Positions 24,987 through 34,578 of a stretch of DNA of 64,000 nucleotides are shown here, piece by piece; positions within the stretch are counted from its first letter, which is position 1; each line of letters opens with the position of its first letter. The DNA is from KBS50 sp042434095 (lineage in GTDB: Bacteria; Actinomycetota; Actinomycetes; Mycobacteriales; Micromonosporaceae), in the NCBI RefSeq assembly GCF_042434095.1, contig NZ_JBHLUE010000034.1:310001-374000 (forward strand), read 5' to 3'. The notes under the pieces are model-generated. The model was not told the DNA's origin and did not search any database. It was given only the letters and a program-made list of their open reading frames with translations. The position numbers and the translations under genes are program-made.

Positions 24987-25772
24987 TCAGGCGCAGATGA
25001 CGTGCACGCCGGCTTCCCGGAACCCCTGCACGGTCTCGTTGTCCCCACCGGAGTCGGTCACCAGGGTCTCGATCCGCTCCACCGGGCAGATCCGGGCGAA
25101 GGCGTGCCCGCCGAGCTTCGAGGAGTCGGCGATGATCACGACCCGCTTGGCCCGGGCCACCATGAGGTTGTTCATGGCCGCCTCGCCCTCGTGGTGGGCC
25201 GCCGCGCCGAGCTGCGGGTCGACCGCGTCCACACCCAGCAGCGCCACGTCCAGGGTCACCTCGCGCAGCAGCGCCCCGCCGAGCGGGCCGACCAGCTCGA
25301 ACGACTTGGGCCGGACCACGCCGCCGGCCACCACCACCTTCATCCGGGACCGCACCAGCAGCTCGTTGGCGATGTTCAGCGCGTTGGTCACCACGGTGAG
25401 CTGGGCGCCCTCGGCGCTGGTGTTCAGGTCGGCGCGCACGGCCAGGGCGCGGGCCACCTCGGTGCTGGTGGTGCCGCCGTTGAGCCCGACCACCATCCCG
25501 GGCGAGACCAGCGCGGCGGCCGCCGCGCCGATCCGCTGCTTCTCGGCCGAGTGCTTGGCCGTCTTGTAGCGCAGCGGCAGGTCGTAGGAGACGCCGTTGG
25601 CCACCGCGCCACCGCGGGTACGGGTGATCATCTGCTGCTGGGCGAGCTGGTCGAAGTCGCGCCGGATGGTCGCCTGGGAGACGCCCAGCCGGCCGGCCGC
25701 GTCCTCGACGCTCACCCGGCCGCTGTCGGTGAGCAGCTCGAGCAGGGCGTTCCATCTGGCGTACCGGTCCAC
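24987..25772 (-). CDS. DeoR-family transcriptional regulator (amino-sugar operon)
   Basis: 261 residues from the GTG at 25772, directly after AGGAGGGTTCCG. The N-terminal DeoR helix-turn-helix is visible as RVSVEDAAGRLGVSQATIRRD with the QMITRTRGGA wing. The C-terminal sugar-phosphate sensor domain has GLNGGTTSTEVARAL and ADSSKLGGHAFA. It is divergent from the SIS-ROK-deacetylase operon across a 211-bp region holding an inverted pair of 11-mers, so it is very likely the local regulator responding to an amino-sugar phosphate, like AgaR. Confidence 0.9.
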   Translation of the reverse strand: MDRYARWNALLELLTDSGRVSVEDAAGRLGVSQATIRRDFDQLAQQQMITRTRGGAVANGVSYDLPLRYKTAKHSAEKQRIGAAAAALVSPGMVVGLNGGTTSTEVARALAVRADLNTSAEGAQLTVVTNALNIANELLVRSRMKVVVAGGVVRPKSFELVGPLGGALLREVTLDVALLGVDAVDPQLGAAAHHEGEAAMNNLMVARAKRVVIIADSSKLGGHAFARICPVERIETLVTDSGGDNETVQGFREAGVHVICA

Positions 25773-25816
25773 CGGAACCCTCCTGCACGTAGCGTGATTG
25801 ATTGCGTGCACGATAG

Positions 25817-25936
25817 TGCGCGAAACGAGCGCGAGGCAAACGGTTGAGCTGCGCGATCGTCCGGACTGTTGCCACGCTCCGGCCCGCTCACGCAGAATGA
25901 TGCGCCGAAGACGACCGGTCCGAGCCGTTTCGCGCA
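25817..25936. promoter_or_regulatory. Inverted pair of 11-mers, candidate DeoR-regulator operators
   Basis: TGCGCGAAACG at 25817-25827 and its exact reverse complement at 25926-25936 lie in the divergent promoter region between the DeoR regulator and the amino-sugar operon. Two well-separated identical sites would suit repression by DNA looping. Operator function is inferred from position and identity only. Confidence 0.45.
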
Positions 25937-25983
25937 GCAAGCCCGCGCACGGGTACACCGGCGAACGCCCGCGAGGAGCATGG

Positions 25984-26916
25984 ATGACGTACGTCGATGC
26001 GGAGGTCGCGAGCCAGCCGGAGTGCTGGCTGCGCGCGGCCGAGCTGGCCCCGGGAGCGGCGGCCGACCTGCCCCGGCCCGCCGAGCGGGTGGCCGTGGTC
26101 GGCTGCGGCACCTCGTGGTTCATGGCCATGGCGTACGCCGGGCTACGCGAGGGCCGCGGCCAGGGCGAGACCGACGCGTTCCAGGCGTCGGAGTTCCCGG
26201 CCGGCCGGCGGTACGACCGGATCCTGGCCATCTCCAGGTCCGGCACCACGACCGAGGTGATCGACCTGCTCCGGACGGTACGCGGGCGCACCCCGGTCAC
26301 GCTGCTGGTGGCCGATCCGGCCGCGCCGGCGGCCGAGCTGGCGACCGCGACGATCGCGCTGGAGTTCGCCGACGAGCGCTCGGTGCTGCAGACCCGGTTC
26401 GCCACCAGCGTTCTCGCGCTGCTGCGCGCCGCCCTGGGCGACGACGTCCCGGCGCTGGCCGCCGACGCCGAGGTGGCCGTGCGCTGCCCGCTTCCAGTCG
26501 ACCCGGCGCGGATCGAGCAGGTCACCTTCCTCGGCGCCGGCTGGACCGTCGGGCTGGCTCAGGAGGCCGCGCTCAAGTGCCGGGAGGCCGCCCGGTTCTG
26601 GGCCGAGGCGTACCCGGCGATGGACTACCGGCACGGGCCCATCGCGGTGGCCGGGCCGGACCGGCTGGTCTGGGCGCTCGGCCCGGTGCCGGCCGGCCTG
26701 CCGGACGAGGTCGGCGCCACCGGCGCCACCTTCCTGCACAGCCGCACCCACGGCTCGCACACCGTGCTCGGCCGCTGGGCGGCCGGGCGTACCCCGCTGG
26801 ACCCGATGGCCGACCTCGTGCTGGCCCAGCGGTTCGCGGTGGCCCTGGCCACCGGCCGCGGGCTGGACCCGGACCGGCCCCGACACCTGGCCCGCTCGGT
26901 GGTGCTGCCCGGATGA
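25984..26916 (+). CDS. SIS-domain amino-sugar phosphate isomerase/deaminase (AgaS/NagB-II like)
   Basis: 310 residues from the ATG at 25984. Two SIS subdomains: the first with GCGTSWFMA (40-48) and SRSGTTTE (84-91), the second with FLGAGWTVGLAQEAALKCRE and the AMDYRHGP segment typical of AgaS/GlmS-isomerase-like enzymes. The likely reaction is aldose-ketose isomerisation with deamination of galactosamine- or glucosamine-6-phosphate. First gene of the operon; its stop overlaps the kinase start (ATGA). Confidence 0.85.
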   Translation: MTYVDAEVASQPECWLRAAELAPGAAADLPRPAERVAVVGCGTSWFMAMAYAGLREGRGQGETDAFQASEFPAGRRYDRILAISRSGTTTEVIDLLRTVRGRTPVTLLVADPAAPAAELATATIALEFADERSVLQTRFATSVLALLRAALGDDVPALAADAEVAVRCPLPVDPARIEQVTFLGAGWTVGLAQEAALKCREAARFWAEAYPAMDYRHGPIAVAGPDRLVWALGPVPAGLPDEVGATGATFLHSRTHGSHTVLGRWAAGRTPLDPMADLVLAQRFAVALATGRGLDPDRPRHLARSVVLPG

Positions 26917-27989
26917 CCGACGTCGTCCTCGCGCTCGACGTGGGCGGCACCGGGATCAAGGCCGCGCTGGTCTCGCCGGACGGCGTGGCCCGGCACACCG
27001 AGCGGCATCCGACGCTGGCGGCCCGGGGGCCGGCCGCGGTCGTCGACACCATCCGGACCGTCGCGGCCGGCCTGGCCGACGCCGCCCGGGACCGCGGCTG
27101 GACCCCGGTGGCGGCCGGCATCGTGGTGCCGGGCGTGGTGAACGAGGCCACCGGGGTGGCGGCCTGGTCGGCCAACGTGGGCTTCCGGGACGTACCGCTG
27201 CGCGGGCTGCTGCGCGACCACCTGGGGCTGCCGGCGGCGCTCGGCCACGACGTGCGGGCCGGTGGGCTCGCCGAGGCGCGCCTGGGCGCCGGTCGGGGCC
27301 ACGACCACGTGCTGTTCGTCGCGGTCGGCACCGGGATCGCGGCCGCGCACGTGGTGCGCGGGTCGGCCGCCGCGGGCGCGCACGGCGCCGCCGGTGAGCT
27401 GGGCCACCTCGTGGTACGCCCCGACGGGCCGCCCTGCGGGTGCGGCCAGCGCGGCTGCCTGGAGGCGGTCGCGTCGGCGGCCGCGGTGGCGCGCGGCTAC
27501 GCGGCCCGCACCGGCGCCCAGCCCGCCGGCGTCCAGCTCACCGGCACCCAGGACGCCGGCACCCAGGACGCCGGCACCCAGGACGCCGGCGCCCAGGACG
27601 CCGGCGCCCAGGACGCCGGCGCCCAGGACGCCGGCGCTCCGGAGGCCGCCGCCCCGGTCGCGGTCGCCGGTGGCCCGCCGATCACCGCGGCCGAGGTGGC
27701 CGCGCGAGCCCGGTCCGGCGACCCGGCGGCCGTCGCCGTCTGGCGCGATACGGTGGATGCGCTCGCCGACGGCCTGCTCGCCGGTCAGACGCTCTACGAC
27801 GTCTCGGTGATCGTCGTCGGCGGCGGGCTGGCCGAGGCCGGCGAACAGCTGCTCGGCCCGCTGCGCACCGCGCTGGCCCGGCGGCTCACCTTCCACCGGG
27901 AACCGGCGCTGGTCGGCGCGGCGCTCGGCGACGAGGCGGGGTGCCTCGGCGCCGCACTGCTTGCTCTGGACGGTTTGGAGAGTTCCTGA
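26913..27989 (+). CDS. ROK-family sugar kinase with a pentapeptide-repeat insertion
   Basis: 358 residues. The phosphate-binding ALDVGGTGIKAALV is at the N-terminus, the catalytic Asp is near 113 (GHDVRAGGLAEARLG), and the ROK zinc motif CGCGQRGCLE is at 175-184 with His165. Between the zinc motif and the C-terminal lobe, residues 211-240 are six perfect pentads (GTQDA three times, GAQDA three times), absent from normal ROK kinases. Likely phosphorylates an N-acetylated amino sugar for the deacetylase that follows. Overlaps both neighbours (ATGA and TGATG). Confidence 0.88.
   Translation: MTDVVLALDVGGTGIKAALVSPDGVARHTERHPTLAARGPAAVVDTIRTVAAGLADAARDRGWTPVAAGIVVPGVVNEATGVAAWSANVGFRDVPLRGLLRDHLGLPAALGHDVRAGGLAEARLGAGRGHDHVLFVAVGTGIAAAHVVRGSAAAGAHGAAGELGHLVVRPDGPPCGCGQRGCLEAVASAAAVARGYAARTGAQPAGVQLTGTQDAGTQDAGTQDAGAQDAGAQDAGAQDAGAPEAAAPVAVAGGPPITAAEVAARARSGDPAAVAVWRDTVDALADGLLAGQTLYDVSVIVVGGGLAEAGEQLLGPLRTALARRLTFHREPALVGAALGDEAGCLGAALLALDGLESS
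27543..27632 (+). repeat. 15-bp in-frame minisatellite inside the ROK kinase
   Basis: Six tandem copies of a 15-bp unit (GGCACCCAGGACGCC, later with GCC for the Thr codon) encode the repeats at residues 211-240. The copies are nearly identical, which implies recent expansion. Confidence 0.9.
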
Positions 27990-29110
27990 TGGTGCTGCGG
28001 GTGGCCGGCAAGGTGGTCATGCCCTCCGGGGTGATCCGGCAGGGCTGCGTGGAGATCGACGGCGAGCGGATCACGGCGGTGGCCGAGTACCCGTCGATCC
28101 GCGACGGCCACTGGATCGTGCCCGGCTTCGTCGACATGCACACGCACGGCGGCGGTGGGCACACCTTCACCACCGGCGATCCGGAGTCCGCTCGCCGGGC
28201 CGCCGACTTCCACCTCGGGCACGGCACCACAACCCTGCTGGCCAGCCTGGTCAGCTCCCCGGCCGAGTCGATGCGCTCGGCCACCGCCGCGTACGCGCCG
28301 CTGGTGGCCGAGCGGGTGCTCGCCGGGATCCACTACGAGGGGCCTTACCTCTCCGAGCTGCGGTGCGGGGCGCAGCACCCCGAGCACCTGCGCGACGCCG
28401 ATCCGGACGAGCTGACCGAGCTGCTCGACCTCGGCGGCGGGACGGTGCGGATGGTCACCCTGGCCCCGGAGCGCCACGGCGCGCTGGACGCCATCAAGCT
28501 GCTGGTCTCCCGCGGCGTGGTGGCCGCCGTCGGCCACACCGACGCCACGTACGAGCAGACCCGGGCGGCCATCGACGCGGGCGCCACGGTGGGCACGCAC
28601 GTCTTCAACGGCATGCGGACCCCGCACCACCGCGAGCCCGGACCGGTGTACGCGCTCCTCGCCGCCCCGGACGTGGTGTGCGAGCTGGTGGCCGACGGGG
28701 TGCACCTGCACGACGGCACCCTCTCGTTTGCGGCCTCGGTGACCGGCCCGGACCGGGCTGCCCTGATCACCGACGCCATGTCGGCCGCCGGGATGACCGA
28801 CGGCGACTACGAGCTCGGCGGGCAGGCCGTGGTGGTGACCGACGGGGTGGCCCGGCTGCGGCAGCCGGACGGTGGCCCCGGCGCCATCGCCGGCAGCACC
28901 CTCACCATGGACGCCGCGCTGCGCCGGGCGGTCGCGGCCGGCATCGCGATCCCGGACGCCAGCCGGATGGCCTCGGCCACCCCGGCCCGGGCGCTGGGCC
29001 TGGACGGCCAGCTCGGCTCGCTGCTCCCCGGCTGGCGCGCCGACCTGGTGGTGCTGGACGACAACCTGCAGGTGGTCCGGGTCATGCGGGCCGGCGCCTG
29101 GGTGGACTGA
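27989..29110 (+). CDS. nagA: N-acetylglucosamine/galactosamine-6-phosphate deacetylase
   Basis: 373 residues. Amidohydrolase fold: metal-binding HTHGGGG (H51, H53), GIHYEGPYLS with the metal-ligand Glu, VGHTDAT, THVFNGM, and the catalytic Asp in LITDAMSAAGM. It hydrolyses the N-acetyl group from the amino-sugar 6-phosphate made by the ROK kinase, giving the substrate of the SIS enzyme. The start overlaps the kinase stop (TGATG). The neighbouring DeoR and SIS genes make AgaA (galactosamine) as plausible as NagA. Confidence 0.93.
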   Translation: MVLRVAGKVVMPSGVIRQGCVEIDGERITAVAEYPSIRDGHWIVPGFVDMHTHGGGGHTFTTGDPESARRAADFHLGHGTTTLLASLVSSPAESMRSATAAYAPLVAERVLAGIHYEGPYLSELRCGAQHPEHLRDADPDELTELLDLGGGTVRMVTLAPERHGALDAIKLLVSRGVVAAVGHTDATYEQTRAAIDAGATVGTHVFNGMRTPHHREPGPVYALLAAPDVVCELVADGVHLHDGTLSFAASVTGPDRAALITDAMSAAGMTDGDYELGGQAVVVTDGVARLRQPDGGPGAIAGSTLTMDAALRRAVAAGIAIPDASRMASATPARALGLDGQLGSLLPGWRADLVVLDDNLQVVRVMRAGAWVD

Positions 29111-29148
29111 CCGACCGCCGGACCTGCCGGCGCGGGGCGCGGCCGGCG

Positions 29149-30402
29149 TCACCCGGCCGGACGGGCCAGGCGGCGCCGGAGAAGGTAGGCCAGCGCGCCC
29201 GCGGCAAGCACGCCGAAGCCGGCCAGCACGCTGCCGGGCGGCAGGCTGACCGCGAGCAGGACGCACCCGGCCAGGCCCAGCACGGCCAGCGCCCGGACCG
29301 GGAGCCGGCGACCCGGCTCCGGTTCCAGGGTCAGCGCGGCGGCGTTGGTCACCGCGTAGTAGACCAGCACCGTGCAGCTGGAGAAGCCGATGGCGCCGCG
29401 CAGGCCACCCAGGCAGACCACCGTGATCACCACGGCGGCCACCGCCAGCTCGGCGCGGTGCGGGACGCGGTGCCGCGGGTGCACGGCCGCGAGCGCCGCC
29501 GGCAGGTCGCGGCGGCGAGCCATGGCCAGCGTGGTCCGGCCCACCCCGGCGATCAGCGCGAGCAGCACGCTGGTCACCGCCACCACCGCGCCAGCCCGGA
29601 CCACCCAGGCCAGCCCCGGTTGGCCGGCCGCGCTCACCACATCGGCCAGCGGAGCGGCGGACCGGGCCAACCGCGCCGGGCCCAGCACCGACAGCGTCAC
29701 CAGGGCCAGCACCAGGTACACCGCCAGCACGACGCCGAGCGCCAGCGGCACGGCCCGGGGGATCGTCCGCTCCGGTTCCCGGACCTCCTCGCCCAGCGTG
29801 GCGATCCGGGCGTACCCGGCGAACGCGAAGAAGAGCAGCCCGGCGGCCGTGAGCACGCCGCGCGGCGGCGTGCCGGCCAGGTCGCCGATCCGGGCCGGGT
29901 CGGCAGCGCCGGTCAGCCCGCCCACGACGACGACCAGCGCCAGCACCGCCAGCGTCACGGCCACCAGCGCCCTGGTGGCGCCGGCCGTCTTGCCGATCCC
30001 GCGCAGGTTCACGGCCGTGAGCAACAGCACGGCGGCCACCGCCACCACCCGGGCGTGCGCCGGCCACAGGTACGCGCCGATGGTGAGCGCCATGGCCGCG
30101 CAGCTCGCGGTCTTGCCGGTGACGAAGCTCCAGCCGGCCAGGAATCCGGCGAAGCCGCCGAGCCGTTCGCGGCCGTACACGTAGGTGCCGCCCGACTCCG
30201 GGTACCGGGCGGCGAGCCGGGCCGAGCTGGTGGCGTTGCAGAACGCCACGAACCCCGCCAGCGCCAGCGCGAGCAGCAGGCCCGACCCCCCGGCCGCGGC
30301 CGCCGCCGGGGCGAACACCACGAAGACGCCGGCGCCCAGCATCGAGCCGAGGCCGATCACCACGGCATCGGGTACGCCGAGCCGCCGCGCCAGCTGATCC
30401 AC
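29149..30402 (-). CDS. APC-family amino acid permease
   Basis: 417 residues with about twelve hydrophobic helices. The family start is clear: VVIGLGSMLGAGVFVVF (unwound helix 1 region), then CNATSSARLAARYPESGGTYVYGRE. Later come FFAFAGYARIATLGEEVREPERTIPRA (in two parts), typical of APC transporters. Likely a proton-coupled amino acid or amine importer. It converges with the amino-sugar operon and is probably unrelated to it. Confidence 0.9.
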   Translation of the reverse strand: MDQLARRLGVPDAVVIGLGSMLGAGVFVVFAPAAAAAGGSGLLLALALAGFVAFCNATSSARLAARYPESGGTYVYGRERLGGFAGFLAGWSFVTGKTASCAAMALTIGAYLWPAHARVVAVAAVLLLTAVNLRGIGKTAGATRALVAVTLAVLALVVVVGGLTGAADPARIGDLAGTPPRGVLTAAGLLFFAFAGYARIATLGEEVREPERTIPRAVPLALGVVLAVYLVLALVTLSVLGPARLARSAAPLADVVSAAGQPGLAWVVRAGAVVAVTSVLLALIAGVGRTTLAMARRRDLPAALAAVHPRHRVPHRAELAVAAVVITVVCLGGLRGAIGFSSCTVLVYYAVTNAAALTLEPEPGRRLPVRALAVLGLAGCVLLAVSLPPGSVLAGFGVLAAGALAYLLRRRLARPAG

Positions 30403-30543
30403 GGCGCTGACCTTACGGGGCTGGGCGCGGGCGCGTCATACCCCGACGGGCAGCGCCATCAGACCGGAGTGCCACGACGAAACCCGCCCGGCTCCGGCCA
30501 GCGGCGCTCGATCTGTCCGGTCCCCCGTCCAGATCGCGGATGA

Positions 30544-31209
30544 TCAGGCGGAACCCGGAACGTAGAACCGGTACTCGGCCCGGTAGGGCACGCCGGTCGT
30601 GGCGCCGGCCGCGCAGCCGCCCGCCGGTGCCGCGCCGCCGCTGGTGGCCAGCCGCTGCACGTAGCTGACCTGCCCGAAGATCCCGGTGCCGCGGTTGGCG
30701 GTCGCCTGCAGCAGCAGCTGCGGGATCGTCCCCGGCGCCGGCGCCGGCACCGAGGCCACGGCACGGGCCTCGACCAGCGAACCGTCCTCGGTCGACTCCC
30801 AACTCGGCCCCCGGAAGTGGATCGCGGTCCGCGGCCGTACCGGGTCGGTCTGCCAGCCGACGAGGTTGGCTGCGGGTTCGACGAACGTCCAGGCCCCGTC
30901 GGCGCACCGGTAGACCTGGGTGCCGGCCGCGAAGAACCGCGCCCGCAGCACCTGCCCGGGCGGCGGATCGAGGGCCGGCGGCACGCTCACCGACTGGTTC
31001 CCCGGCTGGGCGGGCATGGCCGGGCCGGCCGCAGGCACGGCGGGCAGCGCACCGGCCGCAGGCACGGCAGGGGCGGCCGGCGGTGCGGGCAAGCCCCGTG
31101 GTGTGGCGGCCAGACCGGCCTGCTGGCCGCCCACGACGACCAGCACGGCCGCCAGGCCGATGCCGACGATCCGAGCCCAGCGGGCCCGAACGAATTCACC
31201 GATAGTCAT
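30544..31209 (-). CDS. Secreted DUF3455 protein
   Basis: 221 residues from the ATG at 31209. A positively charged start and a hydrophobic helix (IVGIGLAAVLVVVGG) form a signal peptide or anchor, followed by an Ala/Pro repeat linker to ~75. The mature domain has VYRCADGAWTFVEPAANLVG, HFRGPSWES and GSLVEARAVASVPAP, the DUF3455 pattern. A Cys in PAGGCAAG may be structural. Function unknown; extracellular location is inferred. Confidence 0.85.
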   Translation of the reverse strand: MTIGEFVRARWARIVGIGLAAVLVVVGGQQAGLAATPRGLPAPPAAPAVPAAGALPAVPAAGPAMPAQPGNQSVSVPPALDPPPGQVLRARFFAAGTQVYRCADGAWTFVEPAANLVGWQTDPVRPRTAIHFRGPSWESTEDGSLVEARAVASVPAPAPGTIPQLLLQATANRGTGIFGQVSYVQRLATSGGAAPAGGCAAGATTGVPYRAEYRFYVPGSA

Positions 31210-31372
31210 GACGAGAAAACGTAGAGCCGCCCGGCGAGCCGGGCACCTCGACAGTCGGCATACCGACAGGAGCCTGAGGTCACTGCGCGTGACATCGGAA
31301 CCGGTCGGCCGACTGCCAGCGCCGGGAGAGGCCACCACTCGCGCCCGCCCACGCCCGCCTGCCGGAGGCCGG

Positions 31373-32284
<912 letters not shown>

Positions 32285-32356
32285 GCGACCACGCTACCGG
32301 CCGGCGGCGAATGTGGTCCCAGCCACGGTGTGCGGCGCTCCCCCGCCGCAGGCGTC

Positions 32357-33601
32357 ATGCTTGTCCCCGTGCGCATCACCTCGGCCCTCATCGACCCGGC
32401 GCTGCTCGACCTGCCGTGGTCGGCCCCGCTTGAGGAATGGCCGGCGGACCAGTTGGTGGCCCTTCCGCAGGGCATCTCGCGCCATGTGGTGCGGTTCGTC
32501 CGGCTCGGCGACACGGTGTACGCGGTCAAGGAGACCGGCGAGCGGGTCGCGGAGCGGGAGTACAACCTGCTGCGCAGCCTGGAGCGGATCGACTTCCCGT
32601 CCGTCGAGGCCGTCGCCATCGTGGCCGACCGGCAGGCCCCGGACGGCGAGCCGCTGGACCCGGTGCTGATCACCCGGCACCTTCAGTTCTCCCTGCCGTA
32701 CCGGGCGCTGTTCTCGCACACGCTGCGCCCGGAGACGATGACCCGGCTGCTCGACGCGCTGGCCGTGCTGCTGGTCCGGATGCACCTCACCGGCTTCTTC
32801 TGGGGCGACTGCTCGCTGTCCAACACGCTGTTCCGGCGGGACGCCGGCGCCTTCGCCGCCTATCTGGTGGATGCCGAGACCGGCGCCCTGCACGGCCGGC
32901 TCTCGGCCGGGCAGCGCGGCGAGGACCTGGAGATCGCCCGGGTGAACATCTTCGGCGAGGCGCTCGACCTCCAGGCGGCCGGGCTGCTGCACGACGCCAT
33001 CGACCCGGAGACGGTCTGCGAGGAGGTGGTCCGCCGGTACGAGGGGCTCTGGCACGAGATCACCTACGAGCAGCAGATCGAACGCGACCACCGGCACGAC
33101 ATCGAGGGCCGGATCCGCCGGCTCAACGACCTCGGGTTCGATGTGGCCGAGGTGGCCATGTCGCTGGTCGACGACGGGCGTTACCTGGTGCGACCCAAGG
33201 TGGTCGACGCCGGACACCACAGCCGGCGGCTGCTCCGGCTCACCGGCCTGGACGCCGAGGAGAACCAGGCCCGCCAGCTGCTCAACAATCTCGACGCGTA
33301 CCGGGCGGAGAGCAGCCTGACCGACGAGGAGCAGGCGGCGCACCGGTGGCTCACCGAGGTCTTCGAGCCGGTGGTCCGGGCCGTCCCGGCGCGGCTGCGC
33401 CGGAAGCTGGAGCCGCAGGAGATCTTCGCGCAGATCATCGAGCACAAGTGGCTGCTGTCCGAGCAGTCCGGCCGGGACGTCGGGATGGCGCCCGCGGTCC
33501 ACTCCTACCTCTCCGACGTGCTCGAGCACCGCCCCGACGAGCAGGCGGTGCTCGGCGCCGAGGTCCCGGCCGGCATCGGCGCCGAGACCCCGGCGGGCTG
33601 A
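32357..33601 (+). CDS. DUF4032 protein with kinase-like N-terminal domain
   Basis: 414 residues from the ATG at 32357 (GTG at 32369 is also possible). The N-terminal ~180 residues resemble a lipopolysaccharide-kinase/protein-kinase-like fold: VYAVKETGER with an invariant-type Lys58, RMHLTGFFWGDCSLSN as catalytic-loop equivalent, and YLVDAETG. The rest is the DUF4032 domain (YEGLWHEITYEQ, HDIEGRIRRLNDLGFDV), largely helical. Substrate unknown. Convergent with the polysaccharide cluster. Confidence 0.85.
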   Translation: MLVPVRITSALIDPALLDLPWSAPLEEWPADQLVALPQGISRHVVRFVRLGDTVYAVKETGERVAEREYNLLRSLERIDFPSVEAVAIVADRQAPDGEPLDPVLITRHLQFSLPYRALFSHTLRPETMTRLLDALAVLLVRMHLTGFFWGDCSLSNTLFRRDAGAFAAYLVDAETGALHGRLSAGQRGEDLEIARVNIFGEALDLQAAGLLHDAIDPETVCEEVVRRYEGLWHEITYEQQIERDHRHDIEGRIRRLNDLGFDVAEVAMSLVDDGRYLVRPKVVDAGHHSRRLLRLTGLDAEENQARQLLNNLDAYRAESSLTDEEQAAHRWLTEVFEPVVRAVPARLRRKLEPQEIFAQIIEHKWLLSEQSGRDVGMAPAVHSYLSDVLEHRPDEQAVLGAEVPAGIGAETPAG

Positions 33602-33609
33602 GGCGTCCC

Positions 33610-34578
33610 TCACCGCCCGGGCCAGCACTCCCGGTACCACTCGTAGGTGCGGCGTACCCCCTCGGCCAGCGGGACCGCCGGACGGTATCCGGTGAGCTCG
33701 CGCAGCAGCCGCAGGTCCGGACGGCGCCGGGCCACCGAGCCCGCCGGCGCGGCCACGGCCGCCAGCGCCGGGCTGGTGCCGTTGATCTCCAGGACCAGCT
33801 TGGCCAGGTCGCCGATGTTCGTCTCCGCGGTGTCGTCGCCGATGTGCACGATCCGACCGGCCGCGGCCGGGGCGCGCATCAGCCGGACCATCGCCTCCAC
33901 CGCGTCGTCGACGTAGCAGAACGCCCGGTGCTGGTTCACCCCGTACACCCGGAACGGGTCCTCGCCGCGGAGCGCCCGCAGGGACAGTTCCGGGATGACG
34001 TGGTCGGCCCCCATCCGCGGGCCGTAGACGTTGTGGAACCTGCCCACCACGGCGGAGAACCCCCGGGCGCGGGCGCCGTGCAGGAACGCCGCCTCGCCGA
34101 GCAGCTTGCTGACCGCGTACGCGAACCGGGGCGCGGTGACGTCGGCCAGCACGACCGGTACGTCCTCGGCGGTGGGCACCGGAACGACGCCGAGGTCGAC
34201 ACCGCCGGCGTACACCTCGCTGGTCGATGCGAAGAAGACCCGGTCCCCCGGCGCCAACCAGTCCACCGCGTGCAGCGCGGCCAGCGAGTTCACCCGGACC
34301 ACGCGGGCCGGGTCCGACTCGACGTTGCGCACCCCCACCACGGCGGCCAGCAGGTACACCTGGTCCCAGCCGTGCGGCAGGTCCGCCCAGCCGGCCGGGT
34401 CGGTCAGGTCGGCCGCCCGCACGTCGACCCGGGGGTCGGCGGCGAGCAGGTCGAACTCCCGGTCCGCCCGCCCCCGCGAGAAGTCGTCGACGATCGTCAC
34501 CGAGCAGCCGTCGGCCAGCAGCCGCCGGGCGAGGTGCAGCCCGACGAACCCGGCCCCGCCGAGCAGCAGCGCCCTCAC
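33610..34578 (-). CDS. NAD-dependent sugar epimerase/dehydratase
   Basis: 322 residues from the GTG at 34578, overlapping the previous stop (GTGA). Extended short-chain dehydrogenase: LLLGGAGFVGLHLARRL at the N-terminus, the catalytic Ser region FASTSEVYAGG and the YxxxK in YAVSKLLGE. A FHNVYGPRMG segment fits nucleotide-sugar epimerases. It should supply or modify UDP- or dTDP-sugars for the polymer made by this cluster; as the last gene of the operon it likely acts with the dehydrogenase next to it. Confidence 0.88.
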   Translation of the reverse strand: MRALLLGGAGFVGLHLARRLLADGCSVTIVDDFSRGRADREFDLLAADPRVDVRAADLTDPAGWADLPHGWDQVYLLAAVVGVRNVESDPARVVRVNSLAALHAVDWLAPGDRVFFASTSEVYAGGVDLGVVPVPTAEDVPVVLADVTAPRFAYAVSKLLGEAAFLHGARARGFSAVVGRFHNVYGPRMGADHVIPELSLRALRGEDPFRVYGVNQHRAFCYVDDAVEAMVRLMRAPAAAGRIVHIGDDTAETNIGDLAKLVLEINGTSPALAAVAAPAGSVARRRPDLRLLRELTGYRPAVPLAEGVRRTYEWYRECWPGR

